A DNA stretch of 64,000 bases, from positions 468,511-532,510 of the forward strand of contig NZ_WEGI01000005.1 of NCBI RefSeq assembly GCF_009604425.1, read 5' to 3'. Positions within the stretch are counted from its first letter, which is position 1, and each line of letters starts with the position of its first letter. The translations under genes and the position numbers were made by a program. Source of the DNA: Nocardia aurantia (GTDB lineage: Bacteria; Actinomycetota; Actinomycetes; Mycobacteriales; Mycobacteriaceae). Of the stretch, positions 57,847-64,000 are shown piece by piece. Below the pieces are notes generated by a model that saw nothing but the letters and a program-made list of their open reading frames with translations, was not told the origin of the DNA and did no database searches.

Positions 57847-58347
57847 ATGTCCACCGACGCCATCGTGCTGCTGCGCGAGGACCACAAGCAGATCCGCAAG
57901 CTGTTCCGGGAGTTCGACAAAGCGGGCCCCGGCGCGCACACCACGAAGAGCCGGATCGTCGACCGGATCATCGAGGCGTTGACCGTGCACACCTACATCG
58001 AAAACGAGGTCGTGTACCCCGAGGTGCGCAGGCTCGTCCCGGACCTCGAGGACGACATCCTCGAATCCTACGAGGAGCACCACGTCGCCGATGTGCTGGT
58101 CATGGAGCTGTCCACGATGAAGCCCGAGGACGAACGCTTCACCGCGAAGGTCACCGTGCTGATCGAGAACGTCGACCACCACATCGACGAAGAGGAGAAC
58201 GAATGGTTCCCCGAGGTTCGTAAGCACGTGGGACGGAAAGAACTGCAGGATATCGGTGCGCGGATGCTGGAATCGCGGGAGAAGGCGCCGACCTCGCCGG
58301 CCGCTCCGGCCGCGCTGAAGAAGGCCCTCGACGCGCTGACCGCCTGA
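57847..58347 (+). CDS. hemerythrin-like (HHE) domain protein
   Basis: A 166-aa protein with a four-helix hemerythrin fold. Metal-binding residues are visible in LREDHKQIRKLFREFDKAG, VHTYIENEVVYPEV, EEHHVADVLVMEL and VDHHIDEEENEWFPEV. It binds a di-iron centre and may sense or scavenge oxygen, NO or peroxide. ATG 57847 follows GGAGGAGGG by 5 nt. C-terminal Ala/Pro-rich tail. Single gene. Confidence 0.93.
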   Translation: MSTDAIVLLREDHKQIRKLFREFDKAGPGAHTTKSRIVDRIIEALTVHTYIENEVVYPEVRRLVPDLEDDILESYEEHHVADVLVMELSTMKPEDERFTAKVTVLIENVDHHIDEEENEWFPEVRKHVGRKELQDIGARMLESREKAPTSPAAPAALKKALDALTA

Positions 58348-58365
58348 CCGGTTGTCGAAAGCGGC

Positions 58366-58390
58366 GTTACCCCGGCCCGTCGCCCCAGAA
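58366..58390. repeat. 25-bp direct repeat, left copy (possible att site)
   Basis: Matches 62723-62747 at 23 of 25 positions, including a perfect 17-bp block (GGCCCGTCGCCCCAGAA). It lies 19 nt after the hemerythrin stop codon. Confidence 0.6.
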
Positions 58391-58525
58391 GTGTGTGAAA
58401 TTTGTCGGCGAGTTCTGGGGATACCTGGCCGGGTGGTCTATCTCGTGCGCCGTCGAATCGGCCAGGCCGTGCCGTGAGGGTGGCATGCCGGCGGGCTGCG
58501 GTGGCGGATTGTGGCGAGGAGCGGA

Positions 58526-58924
58526 TCAGGCGGTGCGGCGCGCGGCGGAGTACCCGCCCAGCGCGGCAGCGAGCAATCCCGCCGCGATAGCGATATAGCC
58601 GCCGACGACACCGTTTCCGGTTCCGGGGCCACCGGTGGCCGTCACCAAGACCCATACCCCGACTACCGTGCTGAGCACGCCCCCGACTACGGAGGCCACC
58701 ACCCCCGCGGGCCCGTTGGCGCTGCCGAACCGGCTGTTCGGGCGGATCAGAACCAGTACCCCGACGGCGGCGGCGGCCACACCGAGCAGGGCTGCGGAGG
58801 TGGCTACGAGGCGGCCGGAGGTCAGTTCGCCGGCGCCGACCGCGAGCGGGACACCCGGCATGGACAGGGTGGCGCCGACCACCCGGGCTGCACCGTCGGC
58901 GATGAGCGAGTTGTGGACTGACAT
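58526..58924 (-). CDS. DUF6223-type small membrane protein
   Basis: A 132-aa protein with an N-terminal hydrophobic stretch and three to four helices (LVATSAALLGVAAAAVGVLV, VVASVVGGVLSTVVGVWVLV, VVGGYIAIAAGLLAAALGGY). The GRLVATSAALLG start and the TGGPGTGNGVVGGYIAI block are the DUF6223 signature as I recall it. Function unknown; relatives sit beside two-component systems, as this one does (divergent from the kinase gene at 59219 across 294 bp). ATG 58924 has AAGGAG 8 nt upstream. Confidence 0.72.
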   Translation of the reverse strand: MSVHNSLIADGAARVVGATLSMPGVPLAVGAGELTSGRLVATSAALLGVAAAAVGVLVLIRPNSRFGSANGPAGVVASVVGGVLSTVVGVWVLVTATGGPGTGNGVVGGYIAIAAGLLAAALGGYSAARRTA

Positions 58925-59206
58925 TGTTGTGCTCCTTCGACTTTCGACCGATCGTCCGCGTCGGCCGGACCAGGGGTGCGCCGGACATCGCCGCAACCGG
59001 TTCAGGAACCGCGAATTCATTTGCCGGACAGGACCGGTCGTTCTGCTGGGCTGGTTCCAGCATGCGGGGCGAGCACGTGCCGATCATCGTGCAGGCGTGG
59101 ACAGTTCGCGCTGCCGCCGCAGCAGTGGGTACCGGCGTCGGGTACCACGGGCGCGGTAGTGCGGCCGGTACCACGCGGGCGGGATTACCGGACCCGTTCC
59201 TGCGGC

Positions 59207-59212
59207 TAGGGT
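59207..59212 (+). promoter_or_regulatory. -10 box TAGGGT of a leaderless kinase transcript
   Basis: TAGGGT lies 6 nt before ATG 59219 and no ribosome site precedes that ATG; the geometry is that of a leaderless mRNA. Confidence 0.5.
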
Positions 59213-59218
59213 GCACGC

Positions 59219-60325
59219 ATGGGCAGCGGACGGATCGGCGGTTACCTGATCGCCGCGGCGGTGGCCGTGACCCTGTTGGCCAGCGCCTTCTCGCGGCACC
59301 ACATCGACGCCGCACTGGCCCCGCTGGGGTATGCCCTGCTGACGGTCAGCGGACTGGCGCTGCTGGCTCGCCGCCGCTACCCAGTCGCGATACTCGTGGT
59401 CACGGGGCTGTGTGTGCTCGGCTACCAGGCCGCCGGTTTCGACGTGCCGGCCGTGGCGTTCCTGTTCGCCGTCTACGCAGCGGTGCGGGCGGGACACCGC
59501 TGGGTGACGGTGGCGGTCTCTGTCGTGCTTGTTGCCGCGCTGCCGGCCGCGGTGCTGGCCTCGGGGCAGCCGGTGGGTGCCGCGTTCGCGCAGGCCCGCG
59601 GCGCACTCGAACTCGCCTGGCTGGTCGCGGCCGGTGCCGCCGGTGAAGCGCTGCGGCAGGCGGAACGGCGGGCCGACGAGGCCGAACGCACCCGCGAGGA
59701 GACCGCCCGCCGTCGCGCCGACGAGGAGCGTCTGCACATCGCGCGGGAGTTGCATGATTCACTGACCCACCAGGTCTCGGTGATCAAGGTGCAATCGGAG
59801 GCGGCCGTGCACGTGGCCCGCAAACGCGGTGAACCCGTACCCGAGGCGTTGCTCGCAATCCGGGAGGCCGGCCGCGAGGCGGCCCAAGAACTGCGCGCGA
59901 CCCTCGAAGTGCTGCGTGACGATGCGGCCGCGCCTCGGCCCGGCATCGCCGACGTGCCGGAGCTGCTGGAACGGGCTCGGGCCGGCGGGCTGCCCGCGAC
60001 GCTGACGATCGACGGAGCGCCCGCAGATCTTCCGGCGGCAGTGGACCGGACCGTGTACCGGATCGTGCAGGAGTCGCTGACCAACGTCACCCGGCACGCC
60101 GGCACCGCCGCGGCGACGGTCCGCATCGGCTACCGGCCCAGTGTCGTGGTCGTTCAGATCGAGGACAACGGCACGGCCACAACGGATTCCGTTCTTCCAC
60201 ACGGCGTCGGACTCCGCGGGATGCGCGAACGGGTCGCCGCCCTCGGCGGCCGGCTGCAGGCGGCGCCCCGGCCCGAAGGCGGGTTCCGGGTGCACGCCGA
60301 ACTGCCTGTGGAGCGGGCATCGTGA
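59219..60325 (+). CDS. NarL-type sensor histidine kinase
   Basis: A 368-aa kinase: five to six membrane helices (residues 8-140) without a large external sensor loop, a short coiled segment, then a HisKA_3 dimerisation domain with the phospho-acceptor His in ERLHIARELHDSLTHQVSVI and a HATPase domain (TVYRIVQESLTNVTRHAG with the N-box, EDNGTATTDSV, GVGLRGMRERVAALGG). An intramembrane or lipid signal is likely for such DesK/LiaS-type kinases. The stop overlaps the GTG of the response regulator (GTGA). Confidence 0.94.
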   Translation: MGSGRIGGYLIAAAVAVTLLASAFSRHHIDAALAPLGYALLTVSGLALLARRRYPVAILVVTGLCVLGYQAAGFDVPAVAFLFAVYAAVRAGHRWVTVAVSVVLVAALPAAVLASGQPVGAAFAQARGALELAWLVAAGAAGEALRQAERRADEAERTREETARRRADEERLHIARELHDSLTHQVSVIKVQSEAAVHVARKRGEPVPEALLAIREAGREAAQELRATLEVLRDDAAAPRPGIADVPELLERARAGGLPATLTIDGAPADLPAAVDRTVYRIVQESLTNVTRHAGTAAATVRIGYRPSVVVVQIEDNGTATTDSVLPHGVGLRGMRERVAALGGRLQAAPRPEGGFRVHAELPVERAS

Positions 60326-60984
60326 TCCGGGTGTTGCTCGTCGACGACCAGCCGCTCATTCGCAGCGGATTCCGTGCGCTGCTCGACATCGAGGACGATA
60401 TCGAGGTGGTCGCCGAGGCCGCGGACGGCGCCGCCGGCGTGGCATCGGCCCGCGAATATCGGCCCGATGTGGCGCTGGTCGACATCCGGATGCCGGTGCT
60501 CGACGGTATCGAGATGACCCGGCGGATCGCTGCGGACCCGGAGCTGGCCGGCGTGCATGTGGTCGTCCTGACCAACTACGGGATGGACGAGTACGTCTTC
60601 GACGCACTGCGGGCCGGTGCCGCAGGCTTTCTGGTCAAGGATGTGTACCCGGAGGACTTCCTGCACGCGGTCCGGGTCGCTGCCCGCGGTGATGCCCTGC
60701 TGGCGCCGTCGATCACGCGCCGCTTGATCGACAGGTATGTCGCCGAGCCACCCGACACCGGCCCGTTGGCCGGCCTGGACGAACTGACCGATCGGGAACG
60801 CGAAGCCGTCGCGTTGGCCGCCCACGGCCTGTCCAACGACGAGATCTCCACCCGCATGGTGATCAGCCCGTCGACTGCGAAGACCCACATCAACCGCGCC
60901 ATGACGAAACTCCACGCCCGCGATCGCGCCCAATTAGTCATCCGCGCTTACGAATCCGGACTCGTCACCCCACGCAACAGATGA
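60322..60984 (+). CDS. NarL/FixJ-family response regulator
   Basis: A 220-aa regulator with a receiver domain (acidic pocket in LLVDDQPLIRSG, phospho-acceptor Asp54 in VALVDIRMPVLDG, VVVLTNYGMDEYVF, FLVKDVYPEDF) and a LuxR-type HTH (LTDREREAVALAAHGLSNDE, STAKTHINRAMTKLHARDRA). It pairs with the upstream kinase by GTGA overlap. The divergent DUF6223-type gene is a plausible target. Confidence 0.95.
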   Translation: MIRVLLVDDQPLIRSGFRALLDIEDDIEVVAEAADGAAGVASAREYRPDVALVDIRMPVLDGIEMTRRIAADPELAGVHVVVLTNYGMDEYVFDALRAGAAGFLVKDVYPEDFLHAVRVAARGDALLAPSITRRLIDRYVAEPPDTGPLAGLDELTDREREAVALAAHGLSNDEISTRMVISPSTAKTHINRAMTKLHARDRAQLVIRAYESGLVTPRNR

Positions 60985-61197
60985 ACCCTATTTGCCCGCG
61001 GTGACGTTGAGGCGGATCACCGTGTCGAGGACGGTGAGGTCCATTGCCTGGGAGAGGAAGACATCCGTCCGGGCGGTGCGTGTGTCGGGGGAGTTCATGT
61101 CGTTTCAGGTGGGTCGGTGTTGAGGCGTTGCGCCTCGGCGGCACTGTGACCGGTACGGGGGTTCGGTTGTTGCACAGGGCCTCTCGGGTCGACACCG

Positions 61198-61229
61198 ACA
61201 GGCCCCGGCGCGGTAGCGCCGGGGCCTGT
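61198..61229. terminator. perfect 14-bp hairpin, probable terminator
   Basis: Arms 61198-61211 and 61216-61229 pair perfectly around a GGTA tetraloop. It lies 214 nt after the response regulator stop, with no supported gene between, and has no U-run. It could end that transcript or one coming from the right. Confidence 0.6.
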
Positions 61230-61800
61230 GATCTACGAAGGGGGGAATGACTTCATTGCTTTACCGGCCCGTCAGGGCCGCTGTACACACCGCATCCAGG
61301 CTTCCCGGGAGGCGGACCTGATGAACGACTACTCAGTGACCACCTCCTCCGATCGCCGGTCTTCCCACAGAGCTTGCGAACTGTTGTTCTGCGATGCTTC
61401 GTCCCCTTCCAACAGGTCCGGCCGACGTGCACCGGGTCTATCTGTCGTCCGCTGGAAGGGGACGGTGAAGCTTCCTTCTTCCGGGCAGTTCACCTCCCGG
61501 CTTCTGAACTCCTTCATTCGAACGATAGCGACTCTATAGCGATCTTCGGCGAATGTCTACATCCGACACGACAGATTCTCGGCTACCGGCGTGGGCATTT
61601 ATGTCCCCTCGGTAGATCGGGTTCGGGTTGTGCGGGACGTGGCAGCCCCAGGGCCCTCGAGCAACGACGCGGCAGGGGTGACGGCCACGACGACACCGGT
61701 GACGGTCCTGGCGTGGGGAGCCCGCCGCGGCGACAGGCCCGGGCGAAAGGAGGCCGTCGCTGTGGGGTGGCCGTCCCGGGCCATCCGTTGCCGCCATGCC

Positions 61801-61817
61801 TGTCTACGCTGTAGACA
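61801..61817. promoter_or_regulatory. dyad TGTCTAC-GCT-GTAGACA
   Basis: Perfect 7-bp arms around a 3-nt centre, 53 nt before ATG 61870. The compact symmetry suggests an operator for a small dimeric repressor (BlaI/CopY-like spacing is similar, but no such gene is nearby). Confidence 0.5.
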
Positions 61818-61869
61818 TACGTTGTGGACGCTCCTGTACTCCCAGGTAACGCAAGCGACTGGAGTTGCC

Positions 61870-62142
61870 ATGATCGTCCTCATCGGGCTGATCGTCTTGG
61901 TCATAGGTGCCGCCGGGCTGGGCGGGCTGGGTCTGCTGCCGGCAGGGCAGCGTCGCACCGGTCGTCGCGGCACCACCGCGCGCCGTGCAGTCGAACGGTC
62001 CCAGTGGGACGCGACGGCATTGGCGCGTGACCGCGAGGAACATGCCGGCGGCTCCCGTCATATCCGCACGACACCGAGCTGGCGGGACCGCCTCGAGCGC
62101 TGGACGGCTGCGGCGCCGGCGAGGACGCGTCCGACACGATGA
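61870..62142 (+). CDS. small single-pass membrane protein (90 aa)
   Basis: Not recognised. MIVLIGLIVLVIGAAGLGGL is a membrane helix, followed by a basic, helical cytosolic tail (RRTGRRGTTARRAVERSQWD, WRDRLERWTAAAPARTRPTR). GGAG lies 5 nt before ATG 61870. Its stop overlaps the next start (ATGATG). First of a chain of four tiny genes; the dyad at 61801 may control them. Confidence 0.6.
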   Translation: MIVLIGLIVLVIGAAGLGGLGLLPAGQRRTGRRGTTARRAVERSQWDATALARDREEHAGGSRHIRTTPSWRDRLERWTAAAPARTRPTR

Positions 62143-62363
62143 TGGCGCATCCGCTGGCCTTGCAGCTACGCAACTTGCAGACCTTGATCGAGCTCGGCGT
62201 CGACAAGAACACCACTGTCGTGTTCCCCGCACCGCTGATGAGCACGATCGGCGAACTCGGCACCTTCCTCGCCCGCGAATCCGCGTCCGCCACCACTGTC
62301 GCCGGGGAATCCGAACCCGGCGCCACCCTCCATCCGGTCGACTCCGAAGTGGTGCCGAATTGA
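62139..62363 (+). CDS. SPFH/slipin C-terminal fragment-like small protein (74 aa)
   Basis: The first 45 residues (HPLALQLRNLQTLIELGVDK, NTTVVFPAPLMSTIGEL) match the C-terminal end of slipin/stomatin-type SPFH proteins, where LQLRYLQTLxExxxEKNxTxxFP is conserved, but the SPFH domain itself is absent. The rest is polar. It starts with an ATG overlapping the previous stop and ends with a TGA overlapping the next TTG. It is either a decayed slipin gene or a domesticated piece kept in a small operon. Confidence 0.55.
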   Translation: MMAHPLALQLRNLQTLIELGVDKNTTVVFPAPLMSTIGELGTFLARESASATTVAGESEPGATLHPVDSEVVPN

Positions 62364-62536
62364 CTTCCTCGCCCATCGTCGTGCTCGAATTCGATTGTCC
62401 GGCATGCGATCACACTCGGGCAGCGCACGGGAACATCGGAGTGCGGTATTGCGCCGCGACCGTGAGCCGCGGATTGGAGCGCGAATGCGCTTGTGCCCGC
62501 GACACCACCGACCAGATCACCTACTACCGCCGATAG
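62360..62536 (+). CDS. small cysteine-containing hypothetical protein (58 aa)
   Basis: Not recognised. TTG 62360 overlaps the previous stop (TTGA). The product SSPIVVLEFDCPACDHTRAA, then GNIGVRYCAATVSRGLEREC ACARDTTDQITYYRR, has CxxC and a later CxC, suggesting a small zinc-binding fold. There is no independent ribosome site; translation would be coupled. Confidence 0.45.
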   Translation: MTSSPIVVLEFDCPACDHTRAAHGNIGVRYCAATVSRGLERECACARDTTDQITYYRR

Positions 62537-62544
62537 GAACGAAA

Positions 62545-62691
62545 ATGACCATCGAAACACCGTACGAGCGCCGAGTCGGACGTGTCCGGGACGCCGTGCG
62601 CGCACACTCCGAACTCGACGACCACTCCGCATCCGAACTCGCGGTCCATGTGCTGCACGCCCTCGACACCATCCCCGAGAAGATCCGCTGA
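62545..62691 (+). CDS. small acidic protein, DUF6307-like (48 aa)
   Basis: MTIETPYERRVGRVRDAVRA, then HSELDDHSASELAVHVLHAL and DTIPEKIR: a two-helix small protein resembling the short actinobacterial DUF6307 family (from memory). AGGAAC lies 6 nt before ATG 62545. Last of the chain of tiny genes; its stop is 32 nt before the right copy of the 25-bp repeat. Confidence 0.6.
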   Translation: MTIETPYERRVGRVRDAVRAHSELDDHSASELAVHVLHALDTIPEKIR

Positions 62692-62722
62692 CCTGCGAGG
62701 TCGCACTCGTGACGACCAAGGT

Positions 62723-62747
62723 GGTACCCGGGCCCGTCGCCCCAGAA
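62723..62747. repeat. 25-bp direct repeat, right copy (possible att site next to integrase)
   Basis: Matches 58366-58390 at 23 of 25 positions and lies 115 nt from the C-terminal end of the tyrosine integrase gene, the usual place of an attachment site. Confidence 0.6.
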
Positions 62748-62861
62748 ACAAATGGACAGTGTCCGGAGCGGCCTTTGCCCATTTCAGGGGCACTTTTCGA
62801 TGCCCCTGCAGCGGGTTCGTATTCGGTACTGTGCCACCAGTGTGCCAGGGGTTTTCGCAGG

Positions 62862-63875
62862 TCATGGGAACAACGACGCGCCTGCTGTTTTGAGGTCGTC
62901 CGGTTGTGCTTCGCTGTAGACGCCGAGGGAGATTTTGGGGTGGTGGCCGTGCCAGGCAGCGACGATGTGGGGCGGGATGCCGAGTGCGAGCATGAGGGTG
63001 ACGGAGGTGTTGCGGAGGTGTTTTAGGGGGATGCGCCGTAGTCCGGCGCGGGCGCGCAGGCGGTGGAATTCGTCGCTGTACCAGTCGGGACGTACGGGTG
63101 TTCCGTCGGCGTGGACGGCGATGAGCCGGTCGTCGGTCCAGGGGATGCCGAGCGCTTGAGCTTCGTGCTGCTGGAGGGTTTTGAGTGCGTCGAGGGCTTG
63201 GATGAGATCGGGCGGTGGGGGGAGGTCACGGCGGCTGCGGCGTGATTTGGGGAGGTTTTCTTCGGTGTCGGTGCCGATCTGGACACGGCCGCGGCGGATG
63301 CGTAGAGCGGTGTGGCTGTAGCGGGTCCAGCGCAGGGCGAGGACTTCGCTGCGTCGCATGTCGTAGCAGGACAGCAGCCAGCAGGCGTAGAGGCGTTCGG
63401 CGCGGATGGACTGCCGGAAGGTATCGATTTCGGTGAGGGTCCAGGTTTTGGGGTCGATGGGTGTGTCATCGTCGGGGATGGGGTCCGGTGGTCGTTCGAC
63501 GTGTTCGATGACGTTGCGGGGCAATGTGCCTTCGTTGACGTAGGACTGGATGACCATGCTGAAGGTGGTGAGGATCCAGCGGACGGTGACGGGTTTGAGC
63601 CCGGAGGGGGTCCATTCGCGGTGGGCGGTGCGGTAGACGCCGTAGCGGACGCGAGTGAGGTGGCCGTTGCGGAGTTGTTTTTTCAGCTGGGGATGGACAT
63701 CGCGGCCGGGGAAGTGGTTGCGGATGTCGCGGACGGAGACGCCGTCGGGGTGTTCGGCGATGTAGGCGGCGATACGGGCGGACAGAGAGGTAGGAATGTA
63801 GCGGCGGGTGTCGATGCGGGCTTCGGTGAGCAGCCATTCGACGAGTTCTTCGATGTCGGCTTTGGTGAGTTGATG
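62862..63875 (-). pseudogene. tyrosine site-specific integrase, probably broken at the N-terminus
   Basis: The catalytic domain is complete: first Arg in LLSCYDMRRSEVLALRW, then PLKHLRNTSVTLMLALG (HxxR), AAWHGHHPKI and the nucleophile Tyr in GVYSEAQPDD. Upstream the same frame encodes HQLTKADIEELVEWLLTEAR (core-binding domain start) and an inserted winged-helix-like stretch, but is closed by TGA at 63876-63878 with no ATG or GTG until ATG 63557. If translation starts at 63557 only the catalytic half (231 aa) is made. A GTG at 63965 would open an intact 29-codon stub before the TGA. The gene faces the 25-bp repeat. Confidence 0.72.
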
Positions 63876-63918
63876 TCAATGGCCATTTGTGAGTCGCCGC
63901 TGGTGGCCGGTGGGAAGT

Positions 63919-63942
63919 CCCCACCCCCCGGCGGGGGTGGGG
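63919..63942. other. perfect 10-bp C-rich/G-rich hairpin near the integrase start
   Basis: CCCCACCCCC (63919-63928) and GGGGGTGGGG (63933-63942) pair around CGGC. It sits just upstream of the disrupted integrase start and could be a terminator or structure element; the G-run could also form a quadruplex. Confidence 0.5.
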
Positions 63943-64000
63943 GTGGTCAGGTCAGGGGTGGTCACCTGCTTTCGTGCGGTGTTTCATGCGGTAGGAGTCG

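Larger units (their letters stand above)
60985..61869. other. 885-bp region with hairpins and no firmly supported gene
   Basis: A minus-strand ORF of 36 codons (60988-61098, product ending DLTVLDTVIRLNVTAGK) and a plus-strand frame at 61228-61539 are open but lack family similarity and, for the first, a ribosome site. The region holds the perfect hairpin at 61198-61229, an inverted-repeat structure at 61396-61471 with smaller competing hairpins to 61510, and a dyad at 61801-61817. Confidence 0.5.

Noticed and set aside
60988..61098. 36-codon minus-strand ORF after the response regulator
   Set aside because: No ribosome site or similarity, although the sequence looks protein-like; may be the end of a lost gene.
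61228..61539. 103-codon plus-strand frame in the 60985-61869 region
   Set aside because: Overlaps the hairpin region, Ser/Arg-rich and without family marks.

Overview
The window is a high-GC actinobacterial chromosome segment. A mycolic-acid bacterium (Nocardia, Rhodococcus or close kin) is the natural reading: it carries an MmpL3-type trehalose monomycolate exporter, an AftD-type arabinofuranosyltransferase, a GTP-dependent PEP carboxykinase and a gene order (mmpL3, NYN protein, trmB, two dynamin-like GTPase-type genes, pckG, methyltransferase, glycosyltransferase, membrane protein, DUF3068, acyltransferase, aftD, DUF2613) that follows the Rv0206c-Rv0236A part of Mycobacterium tuberculosis with blocks deleted and inserted. 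Several genes look leaderless, with a TANNNT box 6-7 nt before the start codon. No rRNA, tRNA or CRISPR array was seen.

Layout. 1-11.7 kb: housekeeping and envelope genes (ECF sigma fragment, AlgH, GNAT protein, glycerate kinase, aroQ, a penicillin-binding-protein homologue that seems to have lost its catalytic serine, UPF0104-type membrane protein, class III adenylate cyclase, AI-2E-type transporter behind a repeated leader ORF, DUF1707 protein). 11.7-28.5 kb: conserved mycolate/envelope locus (mmpL3, trmB, GTPase-like pair, pckG, MtrP-like methyltransferase, GT4, membrane protein). 28.5-40.3 kb: an accessory island that splits the envelope locus. It holds small hypothetical genes, an ISL3-like element reduced to about 200 bp, a broken MmyB-type regulator and one compact, highly overlapping gene cluster (33.0-39.5 kb). 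40.3-49.5 kb: the envelope locus resumes (flippase, DUF3068, TmaT-like acyltransferase, aftD, DUF2613). 49.6-58.3 kb: isochorismate synthase, UspA, ADP-ribosylglycohydrolase homologue, GAF protein, two TetR regulators with their partners, hemerythrin. 58.4-64 kb: a two-component system, a string of tiny overlapping genes and a broken tyrosine integrase, with a 25-bp direct repeat (23/25) at 58366 and 62723 that may be an att duplication.

The most interesting system is the 33.0-39.5 kb cluster. On the minus strand, six genes are joined almost entirely by 4-nt ATGA overlaps: a carrier protein (ACP-like, DS motif), a thymidylate synthase/pyrimidine hydroxymethylase homologue with its cysteine, an AcpS-type phosphopantetheinyl transferase, an XRE regulator, an ImmA/IrrE zinc protease whose C-terminal part looks like a chagasin-type inhibitor of papain-like proteases, and a papain-like (C1) protease. 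Divergently transcribed is a MazG-like nucleotide pyrophosphohydrolase fused to a second helical domain, followed by a protein of the 5-hmdU DNA kinase helical domain / glutamyl-thymine pyrophosphorylase type and a winged-helix regulator. Both divergent promoter regions carry perfect dyads. I infer a carrier-protein-assisted pyrimidine (possibly DNA base) modification module coupled to a proteolytic effector and its inhibitor, perhaps a defence or conflict system. Its chemistry and purpose are unproven.
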